The notes beneath the pieces were generated by a model. It made no database searches and was not told the origin of the DNA. It saw nothing but the letters and a program-made list of their open reading frames with translations. From Polaromonas sp. (GTDB lineage Bacteria > Pseudomonadota > Gammaproteobacteria > Burkholderiales > Burkholderiaceae_C), in contig NZ_JAQSDA010000028.1 in assembly GCF_029945685.1 (NCBI RefSeq), forward strand, positions 186,001 through 250,000: DNA of 64,000 nt. Direction: 5' to 3'. This document shows, in pieces, positions 8,149 through 19,541 of this stretch; position 1 is the stretch's first letter, and each line of letters opens with the position of its first letter. The position numbers and the translations under genes were made by a program.

Positions 8149-9111
8149 TTGCCTTCCTTGCACCGCCCTCTGCTTTGCTTGCCCGGCCGAGCCGCGGTCG
8201 TGGCATCAGCGCGCACCGCGCTGGGCCTGCTGCTGTCCACGGTCCTGCTGTTCATTGCCCCGGCAACGTGGGCTCAGGATGTGTTGCCTGTGCCCGCCTT
8301 GACGGCGCGCGTGATCGACAGCACCGGAACACTCGATGTCGCGCAGCGCCAGGCGCTGGAGGCCAAACTCGCGGCTTTTGAGCAGGCACGCGGCGCGCAG
8401 GTGGTGGTACTGATGGTGCCGACCACCGCGCCGGAAGACATCGCCGCCTACGCGCAGCGGGTCGGCGACAGCTGGAAGATCGGACGCAAGGACGTCGGTG
8501 ACGGGCTGTTGCTGGTGGTGGCAAAAAACGACCGCAAGGTGCGCATCGAAACCACCAAGACGCTGGAGGGCGCCATCCCCGACCTGGCGGCGCGCCAGAT
8601 CATCGACCGCGCCATCACGCCGCGTTTCCGTCAGGGCGACTTCGCCGGCGGGCTGGACGCGGCCGCCGACCAGATCATCGCCCTGATTAGCGGGGAGAAC
8701 CTGCCTGTGCCCGAGGCCCAGGCCGGCAGCGCTGGCGGCAAAGGTTTCAACTGGACCGACATGGCGGTGTTCCTGTTTTTTGCGGTTCCGATAGGGGCCC
8801 GGCTGATGTCGGGCGTCTTCGGACGCAAGCTGGGCGCCATGGTGACCGGCGGTGCGGTCGGCGGCCTGGCCTGGTTTTTCACCAGCAGCCTGCTGATTGG
8901 CGGGGTCGCCACACTGATCGGCGCGGTGTTCGCGCTGATCGCCAGCGTGGGCTCTCTGGGCTCCGTCGGGCGGGCGGGACGCTCCTCCGGCTGGGGCGGA
9001 GGCGGCTTTGGCGGCGGCAGCAGCGGTGGTTGGGGTGGCGGCGGTGGCGGCGGCTTCAGCAGCGGCGGCGGCGGTAATTTCGGCGGCGGCGGCGCATCGG
9101 GGAGCTGGTGA
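8149..9111 (+). CDS. TPM-domain protein with signal peptide and Gly-rich tail (YgcG-like)
   Basis: Protein of about 320 residues. A signal peptide ends near APATWAQD, followed by a TPM domain (residues ~55-185, with the pattern RVIDSTGTLD ... DVGDGLLLVVAKNDRKVRIET). Hydrophobic stretches around residues 205-270 likely span the membrane, and the C-terminus is an extreme Gly/Ser repeat. The start is uncertain: TTG at 8149, TTG at 8158 or GTG at 8200 are all possible and give the same mature protein. It probably acts with LemA at the inner membrane facing the periplasm. Confidence 0.85.
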   Translation: MPSLHRPLLCLPGRAAVVASARTALGLLLSTVLLFIAPATWAQDVLPVPALTARVIDSTGTLDVAQRQALEAKLAAFEQARGAQVVVLMVPTTAPEDIAAYAQRVGDSWKIGRKDVGDGLLLVVAKNDRKVRIETTKTLEGAIPDLAARQIIDRAITPRFRQGDFAGGLDAAADQIIALISGENLPVPEAQAGSAGGKGFNWTDMAVFLFFAVPIGARLMSGVFGRKLGAMVTGGAVGGLAWFFTSSLLIGGVATLIGAVFALIASVGSLGSVGRAGRSSGWGGGGFGGGSSGGWGGGGGGGFSSGGGGNFGGGGASGSW

Positions 9112-9659
9112 ACATCATGATCAGCAAGCTCAAGGTCCTGTTCCGGCACCTGTGGCTGGACGCCTCCGACACGGCACGCGCGATTCCGCCGGATCTGCAG
9201 GAGCGGCTCGCGCAGCGCGTGACCGCCAGCGAAAAGCGCCATAGCGGCGAGATCCGCATCTGTGTCGAGTCTTCACTGCCCGCCAGCTACCTGTGGCGGT
9301 TGGGCGGCAACACCCCCATCGGCGCCCTCATACGCGAACGCGCGTTGATGATGTTTGGCAAGTTGCGGGTCTGGGATACCGAGCACAACAACGGCATCCT
9401 GGTTTACCTGCTGCTGGCAGAGCATGCCATTGAAATTGTCGCCGACCGCAGTGTGGCCCGGCATGTCAGTCCGGACCAGTGGCAGGCGATGGTGGCACGC
9501 ATGGCCAACGCCTTCCGCGAGCGCCGCTACGAAGACGGATTGACGCAGGCTCTGGAAGAATGTTCGGCCTTGCTGATGCAGCACTTTGCCGTGCCGACAG
9601 GCCCTGGCGGTGCCGAGCCGGGTCCCAACGAACTGCCCGACACCCCCCTGCTTCGTTAA
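9108..9659 (+). CDS. second TPM-domain protein, cytoplasmic type
   Basis: Protein of 183 residues with a TPM-like core: SEKRHSGEIRICVESSLP followed by the family pattern VWDTEHNNGILVYLLLAEHAIEIVADRSV. It has neither a clear signal peptide nor the Gly-rich tail of its upstream paralogue. A GTG at 9108 overlaps the stop of the previous gene (GTGA). An ATG at 9117 is an alternative. This is the last gene of the lemA operon. Confidence 0.82.
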   Translation: MNIMISKLKVLFRHLWLDASDTARAIPPDLQERLAQRVTASEKRHSGEIRICVESSLPASYLWRLGGNTPIGALIRERALMMFGKLRVWDTEHNNGILVYLLLAEHAIEIVADRSVARHVSPDQWQAMVARMANAFRERRYEDGLTQALEECSALLMQHFAVPTGPGGAEPGPNELPDTPLLR

Positions 9660-9669
9660 GCTGGTGGGC

Positions 9670-9813
9670 TCAGGGCACCATGAGCACACCCAGGGCGGCG
9701 ACCACAGCCACCAGCACGAGAAGCCGCTTCAGCCACACGTGGAGCAGACGCCTCACGTTGCGCCCGGGCTCCAACTTCTCCGCCCACGTCAAACTGTCCA
9801 GAATGCTGTCCAT
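9670..9813 (-). CDS. small single-pass membrane protein
   Basis: Possible protein of 47 residues starting MDSILDSLTWAEKLEPG. It has an amphipathic N-terminal half and one transmembrane segment (LLVLVAVVAALGVLM) at the very C-terminus. AAGG lies about eight bases before the ATG. It converges with the TPM gene, ten bases from its stop. Composition and topology look protein-like, but the ORF is short and I do not recognise it. Confidence 0.4.
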   Translation of the reverse strand: MDSILDSLTWAEKLEPGRNVRRLLHVWLKRLLVLVAVVAALGVLMVP

Positions 9814-10056
9814 TGGTGTCGCCTTGTCTTCCGGTTGAGCTCCTCGAGACGATAGCGCCCGCCGGCGCACTTCGCCGGCCCTTCTGGTGTCCAGCTGTTA
9901 CAGCAACTCCTGATTTGATAGCTGGCTACGCCTGCCCCATCTGGGGAAAGCGTCAATCCGGCAAGAAAACAAGTGCCTCAAGTGCAGCGCATCCACAACA
10001 GCCAGTCGCGCCCGGCGCCGGACCTCGGCCCGGGCAGGAAACGGGGCACACCCATG

Positions 10057-10088
10057 AAAAAAGCCCCGGCCTGGCGGACGGGGCTTTT
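10057..10088 (-). terminator. rho-independent terminator of the atp operon
   Basis: Read on the minus strand, AGCCCCG and CGGGGCT form a stem followed by TTTTTT, 19 bases beyond the atpC stop. It is bordered by A and T runs on both sides and can act in both directions. Confidence 0.85.
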
Positions 10089-10106
10089 GATGGGGGGCGA
10101 TTCCGC

Positions 10107-10532
10107 TTATTTTTTCTGGCGGTACCTGCGCAAGGCTGCAATCTGCGCGGCCATCACGACCAGTTCGGACTGGGCCATCGCGATGTCAATATCGGTTTTG
10201 GCGTTTTTCAGTGCTTCCTCTGCGGAAGCCTTGGCGGCGGAGGCCTTGGCTTCGTCGAGGTCCTTGCCGCGGATGGCGGTGTCGGACAGCACCGTGACAC
10301 AGTGAGGCTGCACTTCGAGCAGGCCGCCAGCCACGAAAACAAACTCTTCCGAGCCATCGGCCTTTTCAATACGCACAGCACCGGGCTTGATCCGGGTGAT
10401 CAGCGGCGTGTGGCGGGGGTAGATACCCAGCTCGCCCGCCTCGCCAGGCAAGGCCACGAATTTGGCCTCGCCCGAGAAGATGGACTCTTCCGCGCTGACA
10501 ACATCGACATGGATGGTGTGTGAGGTGTCCAT
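10107..10532 (-). CDS. atpC: ATP synthase epsilon subunit
   Basis: Protein of 141 residues of the F1 central stalk. It has the N-terminal beta sandwich ([43 protein letters not shown] sequence) and the C-terminal helical hairpin rich in Ala, Lys and Glu that can inhibit ATP hydrolysis. It is the last gene of the operon, three bases after atpD and immediately before the terminator. Confidence 0.97.
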   Translation of the reverse strand: MDTSHTIHVDVVSAEESIFSGEAKFVALPGEAGELGIYPRHTPLITRIKPGAVRIEKADGSEEFVFVAGGLLEVQPHCVTVLSDTAIRGKDLDEAKASAAKASAEEALKNAKTDIDIAMAQSELVVMAAQIAALRRYRQKK

Positions 10533-10535
10533 GAC

Positions 10536-11960
<1,425 letters not shown>

Positions 11961-11979
11961 TTAAATCTTGAATCGCGGT

Positions 11980-12846
11980 TTAAACCGCTGCGGCACCGGC
12001 GACGATTTCCGAAAGTTCTTTCGTGATCGCCGCTTGACGCGTTTTGTTGTAAACCAATTTGAGTTCGCCAATCACGCTGCCGGCGTTGTCCGTGGCGGCC
12101 TTCATGGCGACCATGCGGGCCGACTGCTCGGACGCCATGTTCTCGGCGACCGCCTGGTAAACCAGCGCTTCGACGTAACGGACCAGAAGGTCATCGATGA
12201 CCGTCTGTGCATCAGGCTCGTAGATGTAGTCCCAGCCGTGCTGATCCTTGTCAGCCTGCAGCCGGTCTGCCGTCAGTGGCAGCAACTGTTCGACCACGGG
12301 CTCCTGGCGCATGGTGTTGATGAAGCGGGTGTAGCAAAGGTAAACCGCATTGATCTTGCCCTCGCTGTACGCATCCAGCAGCACCTTGACCGGCCCGATC
12401 AGCTTGTCCAGATGGGGTTTGTCGCCCAGCTGCGTCGCATGCGACACCACCTGCGCGCCGATCCGGTTCAGAAAGCCCAGGCCCTTGTTGCCGATGGCTA
12501 CTGACTGGATGCCCTGACCCGCCGCCTGCATTTCCTTGAGCTTGACCGTGACCTGGCGCAGCAGGTTCGTGTTCAAACCGCCGCACAGGCCCTTGTCCGT
12601 CGTGACCACGATGAAGCCGCCGGCCTTGGCATCGTTGACCTGCATGAAGGCATGCGTGTACTCGGGGTTGGCCTGGGCCAGATTGGCCGTGATGTTGCGA
12701 ATCTTGTCGCTGTAAGGTCGGGCGGCGCGCATCCGTTCCTGCGCCTTGCGCATTTTGGAGGCCGCCACCATTTCCATGGCTTTGGTGATCTTGCGGGTGT
12801 TTTCCACCGACTTGATCTTGCCGCGTATTTCCTTGCCTGCTGCCAT
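11980..12846 (-). CDS. atpG: ATP synthase gamma subunit
   Basis: Protein of 288 residues forming the rotating shaft of F1. The N-terminal helix ([34 protein letters not shown]) and the C-terminal helix ending in [18 protein letters not shown] form the coiled-coil shaft and are well conserved. The GLCGGLN motif is present in the central domain. Confidence 0.98.
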   Translation of the reverse strand: MAAGKEIRGKIKSVENTRKITKAMEMVAASKMRKAQERMRAARPYSDKIRNITANLAQANPEYTHAFMQVNDAKAGGFIVVTTDKGLCGGLNTNLLRQVTVKLKEMQAAGQGIQSVAIGNKGLGFLNRIGAQVVSHATQLGDKPHLDKLIGPVKVLLDAYSEGKINAVYLCYTRFINTMRQEPVVEQLLPLTADRLQADKDQHGWDYIYEPDAQTVIDDLLVRYVEALVYQAVAENMASEQSARMVAMKAATDNAGSVIGELKLVYNKTRQAAITKELSEIVAGAAAV

Positions 12847-12899
12847 ATTGCTTCCTAAATGGTTTCTAAGCCCGGGGCTTTGATGTCTTCAGGTCCGGA

Positions 12900-14453
12900 T
12901 CAGGCAAACGACTTCTTGAACGCAGCCACGGCCGTGGTCATTTCTGCCTCGGCGTCCTTGTCCATCGCCTTGGCCGCTTCGAGCTTGGCCATCAGTGCAG
13001 CGTGCTTGTCCTTGAGGTAGCTGTGCAGGCCGGCTTCAAAAGCCAGGACCTTCTTGACCTCGACATCGTCCATGAAGCCCTTGTTCACTGCGAACAGCGT
13101 GGAGGCCATGTTGGAGATGGACAGGGGCGAATACTGCGCCTGCTTGAGCAGTTCCGTCACGCGAGCACCGCGATCCAGCTGCTTGCGGGTGGCCTCGTCC
13201 AGGTCGGAAGCGAACTGCGCAAACGCAGCCAGCTCACGGTACTGGGCCAGGTCGGTACGGATACCGCCGGACAGGTTCTTGATCAGCTTGGTCTGGGCCG
13301 CACCACCGACGCGCGACACCGAGATACCGGCGTTGATGGCGGGGCGGATACCGGCGTTGAACAGGCTGGTTTCAAGGAAAATCTGGCCGTCGGTGATCGA
13401 GATCACGTTGGTCGGCACGAAAGCGGACACGTCGCCCGCCTGCGTTTCGATGATCGGCAGGGCCGTCAGCGAGCCGGTCTTGCCCTTGACTTCACCCTTG
13501 GTGAAATCTTCGACGTATTTTTCATTCACGCGGGCGGCACGCTCGAGCAGGCGGCTGTGGAGATAGAACACGTCGCCGGGATAGGCTTCGCGGCCTGGCG
13601 GACGGCGCAGCAGCAGCGAGACCTGGCGGTAAGCCACAGCCTGCTTGGACAAATCGTCATACACAATCAGCGCGTCCTGGCCGCGGTCGCGGAAGTACTC
13701 GCCCATGGTGCAGCCGGAGTAGGCGCTGACGTACTGCATGGCGGCCGATTCGGAAGCCGATGCTGCCACGACAATGGTGTAGTCCATTGCGCCGGCTTGC
13801 TCGAGCGAACGCACCACGTTCTTGATCGACGAGGCTTTTTGGCCAATCGCGACGTAGACGCAGGAGACGCCCTGGCCCTTCTGGTTGATGATGGCGTCAA
13901 TCGCCACAGCCGTTTTACCGGTCTGGCGGTCGCCAATGATCAGTTCGCGCTGGCCGCGGCCGACGGGCACCATGGAGTCGATGGACTTCAGGCCGGTCTG
14001 CAGGGGCTGGTCCACCGATTTACGGGCAATCACGCCCGGTGCGACCTTTTCGATCACGTCGGTCATCTTGGCGTTGATCGGGCCCTTGCCGTCGATAGGC
14101 TGGCCGAGGGCGTTGACCACGCGGCCAAGCAGCTCGGGGCCGACCGGCACTTCCAGAATGCGACCCGTGCACTTGACGGTGTCGCCTTCGGCGATGTGTT
14201 CGTATTCACCCAGAATCACCGAGCCGACCGAGTCGCGCTCAAGGTTCAGCGCCAGGCCGTAGGTGGGGGTGCCGTCCGCCGTAGGAGGAAATTCCAGCAT
14301 CTCGCCCTGCATCACATCGGACAGGCCGTGGACGCGGACGATGCCGTCGGACACCGACACAACGGTACCCTGGTTACGGATGTCGGCACTGACAGTCAGG
14401 CCTTCGATACGGCTCTTGATCAGTTCAGAAATTTCTGCGGGATTGAGTTGCAT
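12900..14453 (-). CDS. atpA: ATP synthase alpha subunit
   Basis: Protein of 517 residues, the non-catalytic nucleotide-binding subunit of F1. Walker A is GDRQTGKT and Walker B is DALIVYDD. The N-terminus [18 protein letters not shown], which contacts delta, is intact. The Arg finger lies in the VSRVGGAAQ segment. It is located 53 bases before atpG and 61 after atpH. Confidence 0.99.
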   Translation of the reverse strand: MQLNPAEISELIKSRIEGLTVSADIRNQGTVVSVSDGIVRVHGLSDVMQGEMLEFPPTADGTPTYGLALNLERDSVGSVILGEYEHIAEGDTVKCTGRILEVPVGPELLGRVVNALGQPIDGKGPINAKMTDVIEKVAPGVIARKSVDQPLQTGLKSIDSMVPVGRGQRELIIGDRQTGKTAVAIDAIINQKGQGVSCVYVAIGQKASSIKNVVRSLEQAGAMDYTIVVAASASESAAMQYVSAYSGCTMGEYFRDRGQDALIVYDDLSKQAVAYRQVSLLLRRPPGREAYPGDVFYLHSRLLERAARVNEKYVEDFTKGEVKGKTGSLTALPIIETQAGDVSAFVPTNVISITDGQIFLETSLFNAGIRPAINAGISVSRVGGAAQTKLIKNLSGGIRTDLAQYRELAAFAQFASDLDEATRKQLDRGARVTELLKQAQYSPLSISNMASTLFAVNKGFMDDVEVKKVLAFEAGLHSYLKDKHAALMAKLEAAKAMDKDAEAEMTTAVAAFKKSFA

Positions 14454-14514
14454 GACTCTTTCCTTCTTTCTATGTTGTTGGCTAAAAACCAGGGTGCTGC
14501 GTCTTGGCGCGAGC

Positions 14515-15045
14515 TCAGGAAATCAGCGCCACTTTCATTTGCTCTAAACGGGCTTTCACCGAGGTGTCCAGCACCTCGTCACCCACCACGACACGCACGC
14601 CTCCGATCAGGGCCGGCTCCAGCTCCACCGTGAGGTTGAGCTTGCGGCCAAAGCGCTTTTCCAGCGTTGTCGCCAGATCGGCCAGCGCACCACCGTCGAG
14701 CGCGAAGGCGCTGTACACGGTGGCATCGGACGAACCGCTCTTCGCATTTTTCAATGCACGGAACTGGCTGGCAATTTCCGGCAGAACGCTGATGCGGCCG
14801 TTGTCGATCACGGCGCGCAGGAAGTTCTTCGCTGCTTCCGGCAGCGTCGCCTTGACAACACCGGCGATCACGTCGAACGTCTGGTTCGCCGTCACGCTGG
14901 GGTTGCCGGCAAACTGCTGCAACTGGACATTGCTTGCTACAGTCGCCAGCTCATCGAGCCAGGTCGAGGTGCCGCCCAGGTCAGAGCCGGAAGCCTTGAA
15001 CAGGGCTTCAGCGTAAGGTCGGGCAATGGTGGCTAGTTCGGCCAT
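14515..15045 (-). CDS. atpH: ATP synthase delta subunit
   Basis: Protein of 176 residues, the peripheral connector between F1 alpha subunits and the b stalk. It has the N-terminal helical bundle ([14 protein letters not shown]) and the typical C-terminal segment [25 protein letters not shown]. It starts 13 bases after the atpF stop. Confidence 0.97.
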   Translation of the reverse strand: MAELATIARPYAEALFKASGSDLGGTSTWLDELATVASNVQLQQFAGNPSVTANQTFDVIAGVVKATLPEAAKNFLRAVIDNGRISVLPEIASQFRALKNAKSGSSDATVYSAFALDGGALADLATTLEKRFGRKLNLTVELEPALIGGVRVVVGDEVLDTSVKARLEQMKVALIS

Positions 15046-15058
15046 GGTGACACCCCTC

Positions 15059-15529
15059 TCAAAGTTCGGTCTTCAGGCGGCCCAGCAAGTCAGCATGCAC
15101 GCCGGCATTGACTTCCTTGCGCAGAATCTGCTCGGCACCCTTGACAGCCAGTGCGGCGACCTGCTCGCGCAGGGTCTCACGGGCCTTGACGGTTTGCTGC
15201 TCGGCCTCGACCTTGGCAGCGGCAATGATCTTGTTGCCTTCTTCCGCAGCCTTGGCCTTGGCCTCTTCGATCATGGACTGGGCGCGGCGCTCCGCTTCAG
15301 CCAGGCGCACGGCCGACTCATTGCGCGACTTGGCAAGCTCTTCTTCCACGCGCTTGTTGGCGACGGAGAGTTCGGACTTGGCCTTGTCGGCTGCAGCGAG
15401 GCCTTCAGCGATTTTTTGGGCACGCTCGTCCAGCGCTTTCGTAATGGGCGGCCACACAAATTTCATTGTGAACCACACCAGGATCGCGAAAACAATCGCC
15501 TGGACGAACAGGGTTGCATTAATACTCAC
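15059..15529 (-). CDS. atpF: ATP synthase b subunit
   Basis: Protein of 156 residues. One N-terminal transmembrane helix (residues ~5-25, [22 protein letters not shown]) is followed by a long Ala/Glu/Lys-rich coiled coil that forms the peripheral stator. Length and sequence are typical, and only one b gene is present, as in most heterotrophic proteobacteria. Confidence 0.97.
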   Translation of the reverse strand: MSINATLFVQAIVFAILVWFTMKFVWPPITKALDERAQKIAEGLAAADKAKSELSVANKRVEEELAKSRNESAVRLAEAERRAQSMIEEAKAKAAEEGNKIIAAAKVEAEQQTVKARETLREQVAALAVKGAEQILRKEVNAGVHADLLGRLKTEL

Positions 15530-15559
15530 GGCAACGCCTTTCTGTCGGGGTTGTGACGA

Positions 15560-15808
<249 letters not shown>

Positions 15809-15871
15809 TTAAAGCTCCTATGGATTTAAGTTAACTAACAAACAAAAGAAAGAAAAACCAGACTGACAAAC

Positions 15872-16729
15872 TCAGTGATGATCGTGGGCCTGGCCCACAT
15901 ACACCAGGGTCAGCATCATGAAGATGAAGGCCTGCAAGGTGATGATCAGAATATGGAAGATGGCCCACACGGTGCCGGCCAGCACATGACCGATCGGCAG
16001 CAGGATGCCCGGCAGCGACATGGCGGCAGCACCACCCATCAGGGCGATCAGCATGAAGACCAGTTCGCCGGCGTACATGTTGCCGAACAGTCGCATGCCA
16101 TGCGACACGGTCTTGGCAATGAATTCGATGATCTGGAACACAAAATTGAAGGGCCACAGGATGGGATGCGCGCCAAATGGCGCACTGACCATTTCATGGA
16201 GCCAGCCGCCGAAACCCTTGATCTTGATGTTGTAGAAAATGCAGATCAGCAGCACGGAGACCGACAGGCCCAGGGTGACGGAAAGATCGGCGGTCGGCAC
16301 GACGCGCATGTAGGCGTGGTGCGGATCGTGGCCGGTGGCTGCAAAGACCAGCTCCCAGATCTTGGGCAGGAAATCGACAGGCAGCAGGTCCATCGCGTTC
16401 ATCAGGAAAATCCAGACAAACACGGTCAGCGCCATGGGCGCGATCACCTTGCGGCTTTGCGCGTTGTGGATGATGCCCTTGGCCTGGCTGTCGACCATCT
16501 CGACCAGGATCTCCACGGCAGCCTGGAAGCGGCCCGGCACGCCGGAAGTCGCCGCGCGTGCAGCCTTCCAAAGGAAAAAGCTGCCAACGATACCGAGCAG
16601 CAAGGCCCAGAAAATGGAGTCGAGGTTGTACACCGTGAAGTCAATGACACCGCTCATTGGCTTGTTCTGCCAATGGGTCAGGTGGTGACCAATGTATTCG
16701 CCGGCGGTAGGTCCGTTTGCAGAAGCCAT
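15872..16729 (-). CDS. atpB: ATP synthase a subunit
   Basis: Protein of 285 residues with five or six membrane helices, forming the proton half-channels of Fo. The essential Arg lies in HGMRLFGNMYAGELVF. The last helices contain the usual polar residues and the protein ends in AHDHH. The operon order I-B-E-F-H-A-G-D-C is the standard one. Confidence 0.97.
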   Translation of the reverse strand: MASANGPTAGEYIGHHLTHWQNKPMSGVIDFTVYNLDSIFWALLLGIVGSFFLWKAARAATSGVPGRFQAAVEILVEMVDSQAKGIIHNAQSRKVIAPMALTVFVWIFLMNAMDLLPVDFLPKIWELVFAATGHDPHHAYMRVVPTADLSVTLGLSVSVLLICIFYNIKIKGFGGWLHEMVSAPFGAHPILWPFNFVFQIIEFIAKTVSHGMRLFGNMYAGELVFMLIALMGGAAAMSLPGILLPIGHVLAGTVWAIFHILIITLQAFIFMMLTLVYVGQAHDHH

Positions 16730-16745
16730 CTATCTACTCGTCTCG

Positions 16746-17255
16746 TTAAGTTGGGTGGATACCGGGGCGCTTTGGCTTGAACCAGAGCACACCCCAATAC
16801 ACTTTCATCGTCACTATCAGGCCCGCCAACATGGCAGGCCAGCTCAAATCTTCAATCAACCGCGGCGCTGCAAACAACATCGCGATCGTCAGGCCAATCT
16901 TGACCATTTCCCATAAAAAGAACCCGAGTACCGCAGCGCCCGCATTCATGGAAGACACCTTGCTGGTCAGCCCTCGCACAAAAAGCGCCGCAGGGATCAC
17001 CACCGCCAGCGCGCCGTAGAACGCCGACCATGCCACGCTTTGTCTTCCCGTCAGGGCCCAGGCAACACAGGCCACAAGGACTCCGGCTACCAGTTGCCCG
17101 GCCACCACCCACCAGGGCGACAGCGAAGGACTGGCTTCGCGCAGCTTCTGCGCTTCGTCGCGCGTCAGCGGCTTGAAATTTTCTTCGCCCGCCTCAGTTA
17201 CCTGAGTCGGAGCCTTTGCCGCCGGAAGAACCACCGAATCTGTCATTTTGACCAT
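16746..17255 (-). CDS. atpI: ATP synthase subunit I (AtpI)
   Basis: Protein of 169 residues with four predicted membrane helices after a polar N-terminal region of about 50 residues. AtpI assists assembly of the c ring or magnesium supply and is not part of the final complex. It is the first gene of the operon, 16 bases before atpB. The ATG at 17255 is preceded by a GTG in frame. Neither has a strong Shine-Dalgarno sequence, and an ATG at 17246 is also possible. Confidence 0.85.
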   Translation of the reverse strand: MVKMTDSVVLPAAKAPTQVTEAGEENFKPLTRDEAQKLREASPSLSPWWVVAGQLVAGVLVACVAWALTGRQSVAWSAFYGALAVVIPAALFVRGLTSKVSSMNAGAAVLGFFLWEMVKIGLTIAMLFAAPRLIEDLSWPAMLAGLIVTMKVYWGVLWFKPKRPGIHPT

Positions 17256-17301
17256 CACAAATTACGAACAGGTTACGGGCCGGTTATTAGCAAAGCCCTT
17301 G

Positions 17302-17307
17302 ATTATA
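17302..17307 (-). promoter_or_regulatory. -10 element of the atp operon
   Basis: A perfect TATAAT on the minus strand lies 47 bases before the atpI start codon. The -35 region (TTCGGG at 18 bases spacing) is weak. It is the only good promoter-like element between atpI and the divergent CopD-like gene. Confidence 0.45.
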
Positions 17308-17481
17308 CGTAGAAACCCACCCATTCCCGAAAGCCCCTGCGCCAAACTGTGGCGACAGGCATGGCCGCATGGTCCGAAGGGGGACGTTTTGCAGGCGACA
17401 ATCCGTTTTCCCGTTGCTGCCACTCCCGCCACAGACGGGGCATTCCCGCCCTTGCAGTACGCTTTTTTGAAAGTCCCTCGC

Positions 17482-17928
17482 ATGCCTGCCTTGATGAAAT
17501 TTCTCCACATCGCCGCCGCCATCGTGTGGCTGGGCGGCATCAGCTTCATGCTTTTTGCGTTGCGGCCCGCCGCCGCGGCGCAACTGGCGCCGCCGCAGCG
17601 TCTGCCGCTGATCGCACTGATCCTGCAGAAGTTTTTTGTGCTGGTCTGGCCCGCCATCGCGCTGCTGCTGCTGACCGGCCTGGCCATGCTGCTGCCGGTC
17701 GGCATGAAAAACGCACCGCCGGGATGGCACCTGATGTTCGGCATCGGCCTGCTGATGTTCGCGCTGTTCGGCCATCTTTATTTTGGTCCCTTCCGGCGCC
17801 TGAAACTGGCTGTTGCCGCCGCGGACTGGCCCGAAGGCGGGCGGCGTGTGGGCCAGATCGCCACCCTGGCCATGAGCAACCTGGTGCTCGGCGCGCTGGC
17901 GATTGCGGCAGTGATTTTCTGGGCCTGA
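17482..17928 (+). CDS. CopD-like integral membrane protein
   Basis: Protein of 148 residues with four predicted membrane helices. The first contains the pattern MKFLHIAAAIVWLGG with a conserved His, typical of CopD/DUF2269-like membrane proteins. It may bind haem or metal, but this is uncertain. The ATG at 17482 was chosen, with ATG 17494 as an alternative. It is followed 40 bases later by a DUF2062 gene. Confidence 0.75.
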   Translation: MPALMKFLHIAAAIVWLGGISFMLFALRPAAAAQLAPPQRLPLIALILQKFFVLVWPAIALLLLTGLAMLLPVGMKNAPPGWHLMFGIGLLMFALFGHLYFGPFRRLKLAVAAADWPEGGRRVGQIATLAMSNLVLGALAIAAVIFWA

Positions 17929-17968
17929 GTGTGCGGGCATCCCGCGGGATGACAAGGCACGAAGCGCG

Positions 17969-18568
17969 ATGCCCATCGGTCAAGGCCCGGCCATGAGAAC
18001 GCACAAAAGAAAAGTCAGCCCGCCAACACCTTCGTGGACAGACCGCTTCACCAAGGGGATCAGCCGCGAGACACTGGCGGCCCACCCGTGGCTCAAGCCG
18101 GTGGCGCACCACCTGCGCGAGCCCGGGCTCTGGCATGTGCAGCACGAGGCCGTGGCCCGCGGGGTCGCCATCGGGCTGTTCTGGGCCTTTGCATTGCCGG
18201 TCGCGCAGATCCTGGTGGCCGCCGTTCACTGCATCTGGTGGCGCGGCAACATCCCGGTGGCAGCCGGCGTGACGCTGATCACGAATCCCTTCACCATCGG
18301 CTTCTGGCTCTGGCTGGCCTACAAGCTGGGCAGCCTGATGCTGGGGATGGCCCCCCACGAGGTGGCGGCGGGCAGCGCGGCGCTGGAAGCCGCTTCGGCG
18401 AGCGCCGGTTTCGATGTCATGGGCTGGCTGGAGCGCTTTGGCTGGCCCGCCGTGCTCGGCATGGGCATTTTTGCCGTGGCCGGCTCGGCCGGCGGCTATG
18501 TGCTGGTCAAGCTCATCTGGCGCTTTCGCGTCTGGTTCAAGCGGCGCGTCCAGCGCCATGGCCGCTAG
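17969..18568 (+). CDS. DUF2062 membrane protein
   Basis: Protein of up to 199 residues with the DUF2062 pattern: HPWLKPVAHHLREPGLWH, then VARGVAIGLFWAFALPVAQ and NPFTIGFWLWLAYKLG. It has three or four membrane helices. Function is unknown; in other bacteria DUF2062 is fused to or encoded near envelope enzymes. ATG 17993 is an alternative start that would begin MRTHKRK. Confidence 0.82.
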   Translation: MPIGQGPAMRTHKRKVSPPTPSWTDRFTKGISRETLAAHPWLKPVAHHLREPGLWHVQHEAVARGVAIGLFWAFALPVAQILVAAVHCIWWRGNIPVAAGVTLITNPFTIGFWLWLAYKLGSLMLGMAPHEVAAGSAALEAASASAGFDVMGWLERFGWPAVLGMGIFAVAGSAGGYVLVKLIWRFRVWFKRRVQRHGR

Positions 18569-18620
18569 CGCCGGACACGGTCTGCGCGACAATCCCTTCA
18601 CCCCCTTTTTTTGGAACGAC

Positions 18621-19541
18621 ATGATGAGCACTTCCAGCCCCGCAGCGATCACGGCCCTGCCCGCCACACCGTGCTACCTCAACGGCGAATACACCGCCCT
18701 GCGGGACGCCAGGGTCAGCGTGATGGACCGCGGCTTCATCTTCGGTGACGGCGTCTACGAAGTGGTGCCGGTGTATGCCGGCCAGCCCTTCCGCTTTGCC
18801 CAGCACATGGCGCGGCTGGACCGCAGCCTGGCGGAGCTGCGCATCGTCAATCCGTTGTCCCATGCCCAGTGGCACGAGGTCACGCTCAAGCTGGTCGCCG
18901 ACTACGCGCTGCAGATGCACACCGCGCCGGAAAAAACCGACCAGCTGGTCTACATCCAGATCACCCGTGGCGTGGCGCTGCGCGACCATGTGATGCCGCC
19001 CGACCTGACACCCACGGTGTTTGTCATGACCAACACCATGAAGCCCCCGACGCCCGAGCAGCGCGCGCACGGCGTGGCCTGCGTTACCGCTGACGACTTC
19101 CGCTGGAGCAAGGCCCATATCAAGAGCACCAGCCTGCTGGGCGCGGTGTTTGCGCGCCAGATCAGCGCCGACGTGGGCGCCGTGGAAACCGTGATGTTCC
19201 GGGACGGCTTCCTCAGCGAAGCCGCCGCCTGCAACGTCTGGGTCGTCCAGGGCGGCAAGGTGCTGGGCCCGCCCAAGGACAACCTGGTGCTCGAAGGCAT
19301 TCGTTACGGCCTGATCGAGGAAATCTGCCGCGATGCCGGCATCCCGTTTGAACTGCGCCGGGTCAGCCGCGAGGAAGTTTTTGCCGCCGACGAACTGCTG
19401 CTGTCGTCGGCGACCAAGGAAGTGCTGCCCGTGACCTCGCTCGACGGCCAGGCCGTCGGCAGCGGCCAGCCCGGCCCGGTTTACACCAGGCTGCACGCGG
19501 CCTACCAGCGCGCCAAACAGGCGCAGACGGACAAGACATGA
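18621..19541 (+). CDS. dat: D-amino acid aminotransferase (class IV PLP enzyme)
   Basis: Protein of 306 residues of PLP fold type IV. Hallmarks are VMDRGFIFGDGVYEVVPVY near the N-terminus, the Lys expected to bind PLP in WSKAHIKSTSLLG, and the phosphate-binding SEAAACNVW and LLLSSATKEVLPV segments. It probably converts D-alanine and 2-oxoglutarate to pyruvate and D-glutamate, although branched-chain aminotransferases share these motifs. The double ATG at 18621 follows the DUF2062 stop by 52 bases. It overlaps ybeD by ATGA. Confidence 0.88.
   Translation: MMSTSSPAAITALPATPCYLNGEYTALRDARVSVMDRGFIFGDGVYEVVPVYAGQPFRFAQHMARLDRSLAELRIVNPLSHAQWHEVTLKLVADYALQMHTAPEKTDQLVYIQITRGVALRDHVMPPDLTPTVFVMTNTMKPPTPEQRAHGVACVTADDFRWSKAHIKSTSLLGAVFARQISADVGAVETVMFRDGFLSEAAACNVWVVQGGKVLGPPKDNLVLEGIRYGLIEEICRDAGIPFELRRVSREEVFAADELLLSSATKEVLPVTSLDGQAVGSGQPGPVYTRLHAAYQRAKQAQTDKT

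Noticed and set aside
8631-9242. Pro-rich frame of 203 codons opposite the Gly-rich tail of the TPM protein
   Set aside because: Poly-Pro is the direct complement of the poly-Gly codons of the real gene.
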